From Gemmobacter sp034519525 (GTDB lineage: Bacteria > Pseudomonadota > Alphaproteobacteria > Rhodobacterales > Rhodobacteraceae): a stretch of DNA of 64,000 bases. The notes beneath the pieces are model-generated. The model ran no database searches. It was not told the DNA's origin and saw only the letters and a list, made by a program, of their open reading frames with translations. This document shows positions 7,923-17,395 of the stretch, piece after piece. The stretch is taken from contig JAXHOJ010000033.1 in the NCBI GenBank assembly GCA_034519525.1, forward strand, positions 35,404-99,403, written 5' to 3'. The position numbers were made by a program, and so were the translations under genes. Position 1 is the first letter of the stretch. The number at the start of each line of letters is the position of its first letter.

Positions 7923-8816
7923 TCAGGGTCTGGGCGTTTCCAGCCTGAGCCTGTCGCGCAGGACGGAAATTTCGATATCAAGATCGGTGGAATCATTGGC
8001 CAGCAGGGCCTTGGACCGGGTGGCGAAAGTGGTTTCCAGATCATCCAGCAACGCCTCGTAATCGGCGCGGGCCTTGCTGTCGCGCGACTGGGCGTAAAGA
8101 TCGGCAAACTTCACCGTCGCGTCACGGGCGCCGGTCAGGTAGACGCCCAGATATTTGCGGGCGGCGGTCAGATCGCGGGGATCGGCCTCGACCGAGCGGA
8201 ACAGGCCGCGGGCGGCGGTGGCAAATCTGTCAACCCGGCGTTCCATCGCGGGATCGCGGGCGCGCAGGATCGCGTCTTTCGTGGCGGCCAGCAGCGATTC
8301 CGCCTCGTCGACCGCGCGGGCGACGCGGTCTGTCTGGAAGGCGTCGATGCCCTCTGCGCCCTTGTCGCGCAGCGGATCGGGGCCGAAGCTGAACAGATGC
8401 AGCACCGCGCCGATGCCGCCGATCAGCCCGGCAGAGAGGGGCGCGCCTGTGGTCATCAGTGCGCCCGCCGCCAGCCCCGCGCCGGTCAGCAGCGCTGCGG
8501 CGATCTTGCGCGGAAAGGCGGGGCGGCGGGCAATGCGGCGCAGATCATAGGCCTCATGCGCGCGGATGCCTTCGCGTGTCAGCCAGGCGGCGGCGAGCAG
8601 CAGGCCGGTGGCGGCAAGGCCCAGGGCCAGCCCGCCGGGATCTTGCCGGAAGGCCTGCACGGCAAAGGCCAGCGGCAGGATGAACAGCAGGTTGGACCGG
8701 GCGCCCGCACGGGCCGGTTTCTGCGTGTCATAGGGGTTTTGCGGCGCCGGGCCCTGTGCGCCATCACGCCGGGCCGCGCCATCGGGAGAATATTTGCCGC
8801 CGAACCGCTGCGCCAT
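7923..8816 (-). CDS. XpaC-like protein (5-bromo-4-chloroindolyl phosphate hydrolysis family)
   Basis: A 297-residue membrane protein with a polar N-terminus to about residue 38, then hydrophobic helices around 40-75 and 95-145, and a helical cytoplasmic C-terminal half with KFADLYAQSRDSKARADYEALLDDLETTF. This organisation matches the XpaC family, named after phosphatase-indicator hydrolysis in Bacillus; true enzymatic activity is doubtful. The start codon is separated by one base from the stop of a 27-residue peptide gene, so translation is probably coupled. The neighbours TelA and DUF2927 follow on the same strand. Confidence 0.85.
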   Translation of the reverse strand: MAQRFGGKYSPDGAARRDGAQGPAPQNPYDTQKPARAGARSNLLFILPLAFAVQAFRQDPGGLALGLAATGLLLAAAWLTREGIRAHEAYDLRRIARRPAFPRKIAAALLTGAGLAAGALMTTGAPLSAGLIGGIGAVLHLFSFGPDPLRDKGAEGIDAFQTDRVARAVDEAESLLAATKDAILRARDPAMERRVDRFATAARGLFRSVEADPRDLTAARKYLGVYLTGARDATVKFADLYAQSRDSKARADYEALLDDLETTFATRSKALLANDSTDLDIEISVLRDRLRLETPRP

Positions 8817-8817
8817 G

Positions 8818-8901
8818 TCAGGCCCCTGCGGCGAAAGCGGTATAGAGCATCAGCGCCACAAGCAGCGCGAAGCTCAGGGTCTGCAGGCGGGAGCCTGTCA
8901 T
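8818..8901 (-). CDS. 27-residue single-helix membrane peptide leading the XpaC operon
   Basis: ATG at 8901 is preceded by a strong GGAGG ribosome site seven bases upstream. It opens a 27-codon frame ending in TGA at 8818, one base before the XpaC start. The peptide begins MTGSRLQTLSF and continues as a hydrophobic stretch (ALLVALMLYTAFAAG) long enough to cross the membrane. Good ribosome site, tight coupling to the next gene and a sensible membrane-peptide composition argue that it is real, though it is below most gene-caller cut-offs. I know of no named family. It could be a small partner of XpaC or act only to couple translation. Confidence 0.6.
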   Translation of the reverse strand: MTGSRLQTLSFALLVALMLYTAFAAGA

Positions 8902-8943
8902 GGGGCCTCCTGTCGGCGGTCGTGCGGGATGCCCCGCCTTTCA

Positions 8944-8972
8944 ACTATAGGTGAGGGGCGGCCACGTTACCA
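8944..8972 (-). promoter_or_regulatory. Candidate promoter of the XpaC operon
   Basis: On the minus strand TGGTAA and TATAGT are separated by 17 bases, 43 bases upstream of the small-peptide start. The -35 is weak and no start site is known, so this is a tentative call. Confidence 0.25.
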
Positions 8973-9046
8973 GAGGCGGAGGCGGCGGATTTGTCTTGGT
9001 TTTCCCGAATTCGCGGGGCGGTGGCATCCGGGTGCCGCTTGCCCGG

Positions 9047-9098
9047 CCCGGTGTTCCGGGGCGGGGCGTGTTTGCGCGACGGCACCCGGAACACCGGG
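9047..9098 (-). terminator. 14-bp perfect inverted repeat after the VOC gene
   Basis: CCCGGTGTTCCGGG at 9047-9060 pairs fully with 9085-9098 around a 24-base loop. It starts 9 bases after the VOC stop codon on the minus strand. It has no T run, so a terminator is likely but not proven. Confidence 0.5.
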
Positions 9099-9106
9099 GG
9101 GGTGTG

Positions 9107-9598
9107 TCAGGCGGCTTCGGCCAGCAGGGCGTTCAGATCAAGGCGCATGGTGGTCATCGACAGGGTGCCTGCGGCATCGCGGGGCCATTCTGCCTCGGGC
9201 CGGTCACGGTAAAGCTCTACCCCGTTGCCATCGGGATCGCGCAGGTAGATCGCCTCGCTGACACCATGATCCGACGCGCCTTCCAGCGGCCAGTCGGCCG
9301 CGACGATGCGTTTCAGGGCGGCGCCAAGGCTGGCGCGATCGGGGAACAGGATGGCGGTGTGGTAAAGGCCGGTGGTGCCGGGGGCAGGGGGATGGCCGCC
9401 CTTCGATTCCCATGTGTTGAGGCCGATGTGATGGTGATAGCCCCCCGCGCTGAGAAACACGGCCTGCGTGCCGTAGCGCTGGGTGATTTCGAACCCCAGG
9501 ATGCCTTGATAGAAGGCCAGCGCGCGATCCAGATCCGCGACCTTGAGGTGAACATGGCCGATCCGGGTTTCGGCAGGGAGAACGGGTTTCGGGGTCAT
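9107..9598 (-). CDS. VOC (glyoxalase/extradiol dioxygenase-fold) protein
   Basis: A 163-residue protein with two beta-alpha-beta-beta-beta modules. It starts with IGHVHLKVADLDRALAFYQ and contains GGYHHHIGLNTW, and later the DPDGNGVELYRD segment with the usual metal-binding Glu. These features fit the CatE-like branch of the vicinal oxygen chelate superfamily. The substrate is unknown. The frame extends 23 codons further upstream, but the ATG at 9598 has an AGGAAA site and begins at the conserved fold, so it was chosen. It stands alone on the minus strand. Confidence 0.85.
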   Translation of the reverse strand: MTPKPVLPAETRIGHVHLKVADLDRALAFYQGILGFEITQRYGTQAVFLSAGGYHHHIGLNTWESKGGHPPAPGTTGLYHTAILFPDRASLGAALKRIVAADWPLEGASDHGVSEAIYLRDPDGNGVELYRDRPEAEWPRDAAGTLSMTTMRLDLNALLAEAA

Positions 9599-9699
9599 GG
9601 CGGTTTTCCTTTCGCTTTGGCCCAAGATACGCGCTGGCCGGGGCTGCGATAAGGCACAGGGCTGCACAGGGTCTGCGCAAGGATGCGGGGCAGGAGGGA

Positions 9700-10815
9700 T
9701 CAGAGGCGGCGCAGCAGCAGGCGCAGCATCCGCAGACCTGCCGATTGCGCCAGCCCCGCGCCCATGCCGGTGAGCGCGACCAGCAGCCCCGCCAGCCCGG
9801 ACCAGAGCCGCACCGCCGTATCCGACAGGCGAAGGCCCAGACGGAACAGCCGGGTCTTGCCCAACACCTCGATCCGGCCCAGCGTTCCCGGGCCCAGGGC
9901 TTCGGCGCTGCGGGCCAGACGGGCGGCATCGGCCGGTTCATCGACATAGCGCATGAGATGCAGCGTTTCGGTGGGGCCGAGGCTGCGGTTCAGCCTGCCA
10001 AGATTGGCAAAAAGATCGGTGACGGGGGCAAGCGCGGCGGGGCGGAAGGCGGCGCCCAGATCATCCAGGCTGCCTGCGCGGCGCAGGGCGGCGATATCCA
10101 CCGCCTCGGATGCGATGCGGGTCAGGCTGCGGGTCAGGCTGCCGGTCATCACCCCTGCCTTGCGGGCCAGACGCAAGGAGGATGCGCCGAACTTCACGGT
10201 CAGCGAGCTGCCGCCGGTCAGCAGGGCCACGGTGGTGGCGCCAAGGCCCAGTGCGGAAAGCGCCAGATCAAGGTCATCGACCTCGGCCCCGGTGGCATAG
10301 TTCCAGCCCTGCCGCCCGAGGCCGATCACATCGCCTGCGGGCGACAGCGTCACAGGGGCATTGCACAGCAGAAGCTGCGTCAGTGGGCAGGTTTCGGGGT
10401 GGATGGTGCAGGCAAGGCAGCTGCCTGCCGTGGCCAGAAAGCCTGTATCGGTATCGCGCGCTGCGGCAACGTGGGTGGCCAGATCGCCGGGCAGGGGGAT
10501 GGTGCGTTCGGCCGCCACGGCCAGCAGCGCATCCAGCACCAGCCAGTTGCGCGGATCTTCGGCCAGACGGGTTTCGATCAGCATGGCCAGCCGTTCCGGC
10601 GTGGCCTCGGTTGCCATGGCGCGATCTGTTGCGGCGCGGAATTCCTCTGCGCCCCGGTCGATGAACGGCCGCAGCGCCGGATCGGCGGCAATCGCGCGCA
10701 GCGGCGGGATGGTCAGCAGCAGCGAGGCCACCAGCAGCGCCGCAAGCCCCGCCCGTGCAAAAGCCCGGCGGATTGGGTGCCGCTTGGTGGTGGATGTTCT
10801 GCGGTTTGGTCGCAC
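9700..10815 (-). CDS. Hypothetical membrane-associated protein
   Basis: A 371-residue protein with an Arg/Lys-rich N-terminus followed by a hydrophobic segment at about 23-45 (signal or anchor). It has a Cys-containing stretch near 130-150 (SCLACTIHPETCPLTQLLLC), a small-residue helix near 185-200 and a C-terminal hydrophobic segment (about 338-358) followed by Arg/Leu repeats. I recognise no family. The four clustered Cys residues suggest a disulfide or metal site in the exported part. The start is a GTG at 10815 without a clear ribosome site, so the exact N-terminus is uncertain. Confidence 0.6.
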   Translation of the reverse strand: MRPNRRTSTTKRHPIRRAFARAGLAALLVASLLLTIPPLRAIAADPALRPFIDRGAEEFRAATDRAMATEATPERLAMLIETRLAEDPRNWLVLDALLAVAAERTIPLPGDLATHVAAARDTDTGFLATAGSCLACTIHPETCPLTQLLLCNAPVTLSPAGDVIGLGRQGWNYATGAEVDDLDLALSALGLGATTVALLTGGSSLTVKFGASSLRLARKAGVMTGSLTRSLTRIASEAVDIAALRRAGSLDDLGAAFRPAALAPVTDLFANLGRLNRSLGPTETLHLMRYVDEPADAARLARSAEALGPGTLGRIEVLGKTRLFRLGLRLSDTAVRLWSGLAGLLVALTGMGAGLAQSAGLRMLRLLLRRL

Positions 10816-10864
10816 GTCGGATGCCCATCCTGTGTCTCAAGGGGCAGCAGTAGCAGATCATCCT

Positions 10865-10907
10865 GAAAAATGCCCGCCGCAGCCAGGGCATGGGGCGGGC
10901 ATTTTCG
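10865..10907 (-). terminator. Intrinsic terminator of trpS
   Basis: GAAAATGCCCGCC and GGCGGGCATTTTC form a 13-bp perfect stem. On the minus strand the hairpin is followed by a T run, and it lies about 48 bases after the trpS stop. The A/T flanks are symmetrical, so it could work in both directions. Confidence 0.75.
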
Positions 10908-10954
10908 TCACTTCCTGTTGACCGGGCGGGTTTTCCGGTCAGGCGCCGCCTGCA

Positions 10955-11998
10955 TCAGACCTCGCGGCGGCGGATCATGCCGACGATATCCTTCACCTGC
11001 GCCAGAATCGGCTGGGCGATGGCATCGGCCTGATCGGCACCGCGGTTCAGGATGCGGTCGATCTCTGCCGGATCGGCCATCAGGCGGGCCATTTCCGTGG
11101 TGATCGGCGACAGCTTTTCCACCGCCAGCTCTGCCAGCTTCGGCTTGAAGCTGCCGAACTGAGCGCCTGCGAATTCGGCCACCACCGATTCGGATGTGGT
11201 ATCGGCAAGGGCTGCGTAGATGTTCACCAGATTGCGGGCCTCGGGCCGGTCTTTCAGACCTTCTACCGTTTCGGGCAGCGGTTCCGGGTCGGTTTTCGCC
11301 TTGCGGATCTTGGCGGCGATGGTGTCGGCATCATCGGTCAGGTTGATGCGGCTCTGGTCGCTGGGATCGGATTTCGACATCTTCTTGCTGCCATCGCGCA
11401 GGCTCATGACGCGGGTGGCGGCGCCTTCGATCAGCGGTTCGGTGATCGGGAAGAAATTCACGCCGTAATCATGGTTGAACTTGGCGGCGATGTCGCGCGT
11501 CAGTTCAAGGTGCTGTTTCTGGTCTTCGCCCACCGGCACATGGGTGGCCTTGTAGGCCAGAATGTCGGCCGCCATCAGCGAGGGATAGGCCAGCAGCCCG
11601 AGCGACGAATTTTCGGCGTGCTTGCCCGCCTTGTCCTTGAACTGGGTCATCCGATACATCCAGCCGATGCGGGCGACGCAGTTGAAGATCCAGCCCAGTT
11701 CGGCATGGGCGCTGACCTGGCTTTGGTTGAACAGGATCGAGCGGGTGGGGTCGATGCCGCTGGCAATGAAGGCCGCCGCAATCTCGCGCGTCTGGTTGCG
11801 CAGCTTTTCCGGGTCTTGCCAGACGGTGATCGCGTGCATGTCAACCACGCAGTACACCGTTTCGATGCCCCGGTTCTGCAATTCTGCAAAGCGTTTCAGC
11901 GCGCCGAGGTAATTTCCGAGTGTCATCCCCCCCGAGGGCTGAATCCCCGAAAAGATGCGGCTCTGGAAGGTCTGAGGCGTTTGGACCGGCTCGGACAT
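10955..11998 (-). CDS. trpS: Tryptophan--tRNA ligase
   Basis: A class I aminoacyl-tRNA synthetase of 347 residues that charges tRNA-Trp. The HIGH-equivalent motif appears as SGIQPSGGMTLGNYLGAL near residues 17-34, and the catalytic KMSKSDPSD loop is in the second half, followed by the helical anticodon-binding part. Length and motif spacing are normal. It is read alone on the minus strand and ends in a clear intrinsic terminator. Confidence 0.97.
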   Translation of the reverse strand: MSEPVQTPQTFQSRIFSGIQPSGGMTLGNYLGALKRFAELQNRGIETVYCVVDMHAITVWQDPEKLRNQTREIAAAFIASGIDPTRSILFNQSQVSAHAELGWIFNCVARIGWMYRMTQFKDKAGKHAENSSLGLLAYPSLMAADILAYKATHVPVGEDQKQHLELTRDIAAKFNHDYGVNFFPITEPLIEGAATRVMSLRDGSKKMSKSDPSDQSRINLTDDADTIAAKIRKAKTDPEPLPETVEGLKDRPEARNLVNIYAALADTTSESVVAEFAGAQFGSFKPKLAELAVEKLSPITTEMARLMADPAEIDRILNRGADQADAIAQPILAQVKDIVGMIRRREV

Positions 11999-12091
11999 GG
12001 GGTTCTCCGTCTGGATAAGGGTGTGCGCATGGCTTACCTATGTGGCCGGGGGGCGTCAATCGCGCCACCCTGTCCTGCGCCCGGAGGTGAG

Positions 12092-12778
12092 ATGTACAAA
12101 GACCTGAATGCCGCGCCGATCAACCCGTTGCCCTGGGTGGTCTGGCTGATCTGCCTGCCGGTGATCGCCATGGAGGTGGTGCTGAGCGCGGGGGGATCGG
12201 GCCTTGTGGGCGGGCCGGGGGCGATTGGCTGGCGGCTGGAGGCGTTGCAGCGTCTGGCGTTTTCGCCTGACATGCTGCGCCTGATGGTGGCCGAGGGTGT
12301 GTGGCCGATGGATGGGCTGGTGCGGCTGGTGGGCTATGTCTTTGTGCATGGCAGCGCGACCCATGCGATTTTCGTGGTGGTGATGCTGCTGGCGCTGGGC
12401 AAGATGGTGGGCGAGATCTTCCGCTGGTGGGCGGTGCTGCTGGTGTTCTTCGGATCGGCGGTGGTGGGCGCGCTGGTCTATGCGGCGGTGCCGTTCACGC
12501 AATACGGGTTGGTGGGCGGGTATCCGGCGGTTTACGGGCTGATTGGGGCTTTCACCTTTCTGATCTGGGTCCGGCTGGCCGGGACGGGCACGAACCAGTG
12601 GCGGGCCTTCACCATGATCGGCTTCCTGCTGGTGGCGCAGCTGCTGTTCGGGTTGCTGTTCGGTGGCAGCACCGAATGGGTGGCCGATATTGCCGGTTTC
12701 GGTACGGGGTTCCTGCTGAGCTTCGTCGTCAGCCCCGGTGGCTTTGCGCGGGTCAAGGCGCGGCTGCGGGAGCGGTGA
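12092..12778 (+). CDS. Rhomboid-fold membrane protein without catalytic Ser/His (pseudoprotease)
   Basis: A 228-residue protein with about six membrane helices in the rhomboid arrangement. Family landmarks are recognisable but altered. The loop HGSATHAIF corresponds to the HGxxxHxxxN region but lacks the Asn. The GxSG active-site position reads GGYPAVYGLIG, with no Ser. The helix that normally carries the catalytic His reads VADIAGFGTGF, with Asp in that place. So it is very likely an inactive rhomboid, perhaps a binding or chaperone-like protein. The ATG at 12092 follows a CCGGAGGTGA site. It is divergent from trpS. Confidence 0.75.
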   Translation: MYKDLNAAPINPLPWVVWLICLPVIAMEVVLSAGGSGLVGGPGAIGWRLEALQRLAFSPDMLRLMVAEGVWPMDGLVRLVGYVFVHGSATHAIFVVVMLLALGKMVGEIFRWWAVLLVFFGSAVVGALVYAAVPFTQYGLVGGYPAVYGLIGAFTFLIWVRLAGTGTNQWRAFTMIGFLLVAQLLFGLLFGGSTEWVADIAGFGTGFLLSFVVSPGGFARVKARLRER

Positions 12779-12944
12779 GCCGCTGAGGCCCGCAAGGCAT
12801 ATGTCCGGTGGACAGATGCCCGGGCCGATTGCCCGATGCCGCAAGGCAGCGGGCAAGGGGGTATCCGATTTGGCAAAGCGTGCAGCACGGGGCGCGCCTG
12901 CCCCGGCGGGTGCGAACGCGCCCGCCGATGGCGGGGCGGGCGCG

Positions 12945-13012
12945 GCCCGTGCCTTGCGGCACGGGCGGATTGCGGCAGCCTTGGCGCGGTGCGGGATGCG
13001 ATGGCATCCCGC
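12945..13012. terminator. Two hairpins between convergent rhomboid-like gene and murJ
   Basis: Two 9-bp perfect stems, 12945-12953 with 12958-12966 (TTGC loop) and 12991-12999 with 13004-13012 (GATG loop), lie in the 246-base gap between the two convergent genes. The second is 12 bases from the murJ stop. Neither has a strong T run. Confidence 0.45.
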
Positions 13013-13024
13013 TTGATCTGCCGC

Positions 13025-14569
13025 CTAGACCTTCTTCCGCCGCAGAGCAGCCTTGAAATCCGACAGGCGGAAGGCGCCGATCAGCGTGCCCGCGCCGAAA
13101 TAGATCACCATCCCCGCACCGCAGAGCATGGCCAGCGCGCCCCAGCGCAGGGCAGGGGCGGCGAGTTGTGGGGCCAGCACATCGGCCAGCAGCCAAAGCG
13201 CCCCGCCCATCAGCACCGAGGCCGCGATGATCCGGGGCAGGCGTGCCTTGAACCGGGCATCCAGATGCGCCTCTGGCCCCATGCCGCGCGATCCGTGCCA
13301 CAGCTGCGCGACCATCAGCCAGCCCGAAACCGTGGTGGCCAGCGCCGCCGCAACGAAGCCCATCACCGGCATCAGCGCCACGGCAAAGCCTGCATTGACC
13401 AGCATGGACCAGAGCGCATAGCGGAAGGGGCGCCGCGTATCCTCGCGCGCATAATAGAGCGGTTGCAACACCTTGTGCAGCACGAAGGCCGGCAGGCCCG
13501 CGCCATAGGCGGCCAGTGCCAGCGCGGTATTGGTGGTATCCTGCGGCCCGAAGGCGCCGCGCTGGAACAGCACCTGCACCAGCGGCCCGGCAATCACCAC
13601 CAGCGCCACGGCAGCAGGCAGCGTCAGTGCCAGCGCAAATTCGGCCCCGCGGTTCAGCGAGGCGCGGCCGCCTTCGGCATCGCCCGCGCGCAGGCGACGG
13701 CTGAGATCGGGCAAGAGCGCGGTGCCGATGGCAATGCCCACCACCCCCAAGGGCAGCTGATACAGCCGGTCGGCATAGGACAGCCAGGCCACCGCGCCTT
13801 CGGTGAAGCTGGCCACCTGCCGCCCCACCAGAAGGTTGATCTGCACCACGCCGCCCGCCAGAATCGCCGGGCCTGCGATGATCGCCAGCCGCTTCAGCTC
13901 GGGCGTGAGGCGGGGGCGGCCGAGGGTGAAGGCAAAGCCTGACCGCCGCGCCGAAACCCAGGTGAAGGCCAACTGCATCACCCCGGTCAATGGCAGTGTC
14001 CAGGCCAGCGTCAGGCCCATGTTCCAGCCCTGCCAGTCGGCCAGGAACATGGCAGCGATGAAGGCAAGGTTCATCAGGATCGGCACGAAACCGGCCTCGG
14101 TAAACTTGCCCTGCGTCACCAGCACGCCGGAAATCAGCGCCACAAGCGAGATGAACAGGATGTAGGAAAAGCCAATCTCGCCATAGGTCACTGCCAGATC
14201 GAAGCGCGCATCCCCGATAAAGCCCGAGGCCATGGCCATGACCAGAAGCGGCATGGCCAGCGTGCCCAGCAGGGTGAACACCACCAGCAGTGCCGCCATG
14301 CCGTTCAGCGCATCCTGGGCAAAGCCCTGCGCATCCTCGCCGCCCTCGACCTTCTTGGCGAACATCGGCACGAAGGCCGAATTGAAGGCGCCTTCGGCAA
14401 AGAAGCGGCGGAACATGTTGGGCAGCGACTGCGCCACCAGAAAGGCATCGGCCACCGGGCCTGCGCCCAGATAATTGGCCATCATCACATCGCGGGCAAA
14501 GCCCGCCCCGCGCGAAAGAAGCGTCCACCCGCCCAGGGTGACGACATTGCGGATCAGGCCCCTGCTCAT
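13025..14569 (-). CDS. murJ: Lipid II flippase
   Basis: A 514-residue polytopic membrane protein of the MviN/MurJ family that moves the peptidoglycan precursor lipid II across the inner membrane. It has about 14 membrane helices. The N-terminus shows the family's RNVVTLGGWTLLSRGAGFARD segment with conserved Arg residues, and FAEGAFNSAFVP follows near residue 55. The length is normal. The start overlaps the end of glnD by 4 bases (ATGA), so the two are translationally coupled, a glnD-murJ order common in Alphaproteobacteria. Confidence 0.95.
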   Translation of the reverse strand: MSRGLIRNVVTLGGWTLLSRGAGFARDVMMANYLGAGPVADAFLVAQSLPNMFRRFFAEGAFNSAFVPMFAKKVEGGEDAQGFAQDALNGMAALLVVFTLLGTLAMPLLVMAMASGFIGDARFDLAVTYGEIGFSYILFISLVALISGVLVTQGKFTEAGFVPILMNLAFIAAMFLADWQGWNMGLTLAWTLPLTGVMQLAFTWVSARRSGFAFTLGRPRLTPELKRLAIIAGPAILAGGVVQINLLVGRQVASFTEGAVAWLSYADRLYQLPLGVVGIAIGTALLPDLSRRLRAGDAEGGRASLNRGAEFALALTLPAAVALVVIAGPLVQVLFQRGAFGPQDTTNTALALAAYGAGLPAFVLHKVLQPLYYAREDTRRPFRYALWSMLVNAGFAVALMPVMGFVAAALATTVSGWLMVAQLWHGSRGMGPEAHLDARFKARLPRIIAASVLMGGALWLLADVLAPQLAAPALRWGALAMLCGAGMVIYFGAGTLIGAFRLSDFKAALRRKKV

Positions 14570-17372
14570 GCCTGCGCCCGTTCCGCCCCTTCGGCCACGG
14601 CCTGCCGCAGCTTTTTCTCCAGCGCGTCGCGCTTGGTCTTTGAATGGAGTTTCAGCCCGAACATGTCTTTCACATAGAAGCTGTCCACCACCTGCGCGCC
14701 GAAAGTGGCGATCACGGCGCTGGCGATGTAGATATTGTTCGAGGCCAGCGTGCGGGTGAGATCATAGAGCAGCCCCGGGCGGTCACGGGTATCGACCTCG
14801 ATGATGGTGTAGATTTCTGATCCTTCGTTGTCGAAGGTGATATGGGTTGGAAAGCGGAACTCGCGTTCGCGTTTCTTCACCTTGTCGCGGTCCTTCAGCG
14901 CATCGCGCGCCACCACCTCGCCCTTCAGGGTCTTTTCGATCATGCTGCGCAGGCGGGGCAGGCGGCTGATTTCATAGGGCTTGCCTTCGGAATCCTGGAC
15001 CCAGAACACCGCCGTGGCATAGCCGTCTTTTGATGTATAGGTGCGGGCATCCACCACATTGGCGCCCACCAGCGCCAGCGCGCCCGCCAGCCGCGAGAAG
15101 ATGCCGGGGTGATCGGCCAGCGCGAAACAGGCGCGGGTGGCATCGCGGGCGGGATCGGGATGCAGGTCGATGCGGATTTCATTTTCCGGCAGATCGCGCA
15201 GCAGTCGGGCAAAGATTTCCTGCGTCTGGGTCAACAGGCCCTGCCAATAGGGGGCATAATGGCGCCCCAGTTCGGCGCGGATATCCTTTGCATCCCAGCC
15301 GACCAGCGCCTCGCGCAGCTGGCGCTTCGCCTCGTCCTGCCGGCGTTCGCGGTTGATATGCTCCAGCCCGCCTTCCAGCGCATCGGCGGTTTCCCGATAG
15401 AGCCTGCGCAGCAGCATGGCCTTCCAGTTGTTCCAGGTGCCGGGCCCGACACCGCGAATATCGCAGACCGTCAGCACCGTCAGCAGATCCAGCCGCTTGC
15501 GGGTTTTCACCGCCTTGGCGAAATCGCGTACCGTGCGCGGATCGCCGATATCACGCTTTTGCGCCATGTCGGACATCAGTAGGTGATAGCGCACCAGCCA
15601 TTCGACGGTTTCACATTCTTCCTCTGTCAGCCCCAGACGCGGCGCGACACGGCGGGCGATCTGCGCGCCGAGGATCGAGTGATCTTCGGGGCGGCCCTTG
15701 CCGATATCATGCAGCAGAAGGGCCACATACAGCACCCGGCGGCTGACCCCGGCTTCGAGGATTGACGACGACAGCGGCAGCTCTTCGACCAGCTCGCCAC
15801 GTTCGATCTGCGCCAGGGTCGGAGATGCATCTGGATGATGTGTTCGTCCACCGTGTAGTGGTGGTAGACGTTGAACTGCATCATCGCCACGATGGGTTCG
15901 AATTCGGGGATGAAGGCACCCAGCACGCCCAGTTCGTTCATCCGGCGCAGGGCGCGTTCGGGGTTGCCGTGTTTGAGCAGCAGATCCAGAAAGATGCGCT
16001 GCGCCTCGGGGGCGTCGCGCATGTCGTCGTCGATCAGGTTCAGGTTGGCGGCGATCAGGCGCATCACATTGGGGTGCATCAGATAGCCGGTGCGCAGCCC
16101 TTCTTCGAAGACGCGCAGCAGGTTCAGCTTGTCGGCCAGAAACTGTTTCGGATCGACGGCATCTATGCGGCCCTGCACCAGTTTGAAGCCGGGGCGCACT
16201 TTCTTGCGGCGGCGGAACATGCCGATCAGGCTTGCCTCGGGCTTGGCATGGCGGGCTTCCAGCTGGGTCAGGAACACGCGGGTCAGCTCGCCCACGCGGG
16301 TGGCATGGCGGAAATAGTCCTGCATGAAATGTTCGACCGCGCGCCGCCCGCCGCTGTCGGCATAGCCCATGCGGGCCGCCACCTCGACCTGCAGATCGAA
16401 GGTCAGCTGATCCATCGCGCGTTTGCAGATGTAATGCAGATGGCAGCGCACCGCCCAGAGAAAATCTTCGGCGCCGCGTGAAGGCTTCGATATTCGTCGG
16501 GGGTGAACAGCGCCCGCCGCCACCAGCCTCGGCACGCGTCTGCGACACGGTGCAGGTATTTGCCGATCCAGTACAGCGTCTGCAGATCGCGCAGGCCGCC
16601 CTTGCCTTCTTTGACATTGGGTTCCAGCACATAGCGCTGCCCGCCCTGCCGTTTGTGCCGCTCGGCGCGTTCCTTCAGCTTGGCCTCGATGAACTCGGGG
16701 CCGGTGGTGCGGAACAGGTCGCGTCCACAGCCGCGTCGTCCAGGTCGTCGGCAAGGGCGGCGTCGCCCGCGACAGAACCGGTGTTCCAGCAGGGCCGTGC
16801 GGATCGTGATGTCCTCGCGCCCCAGCCGCAGGCAGTCCTTCACCGTGCGGCTGGCATGGCCGACCTTCAGCTTCAGATCCCACAGGATGTACAGCATGGT
16901 CTCGATCACGCTTTCGGCCCAGGGCGTGATCTTCCACGGGGTCAGGAACAGCAGGTCGACATCCGAATGCGGCGCCATTTCGGCCCGGCCATAGCCGCCC
17001 ACGGCCAGAACCGACAGGCGTTCCGATTCGGTGGGGTTGGGGCATGCGGGTGCAGGTGGCTGTGCGCCGCCAGCCAAAGGCCGCGACGTACCAGGCCATC
17101 GGTCAGATGCGCCTGTGCGCGCAGGTCAGCGGCGTGGCCTGCATGCGGGCGCGGCGGCAAAGGCCCGCGCGCAGCCGCGGCCTTGGCCACGCGGCGGCAC
17201 GAAGCCTCGGCCAGGATGGCGGCAACCGTGCGGCTGCGCGCGCCTGCGGCAGCCGGCGTACCAGGGCGCTCTGCGCCTGATCGGCTGGCGATGTCAACCG
17301 CCGTGAGCGTGCCGGGGGTCGATGGATCGCGATGCCGGCAGCAGCAGATCGGGCCGGCGTCGGAAATCGCAT
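14566..17372 (-). pseudogene. glnD: Bifunctional PII uridylyltransferase/uridylyl-removing enzyme, frameshifted
   Basis: The gene encodes the nitrogen sensor that adds and removes UMP on PII proteins in response to glutamine. The pieces lie in order: N-terminus near 17372 (PDLLLPASR in a shifted frame), nucleotidyltransferase motif GGYGRAEMAPHSDVDLLFL near 17000, PII-UTase helices, HD domain (LLHDIGKGRPEDHS near 15710), and two ACT domains (HPGIFSRLAGAL and RPGLLYDLTR). The expected full length of about 930 residues fits the span. Frame changes occur at about 15820, 16480, 16740, 17040 and near the start. The conserved sequence between breaks argues for read errors rather than loss. It overlaps murJ by 4 bases. 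Confidence 0.88.
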
Positions 17373-17395
17373 GGCGCGAAGCCGTAAGCGACCGG

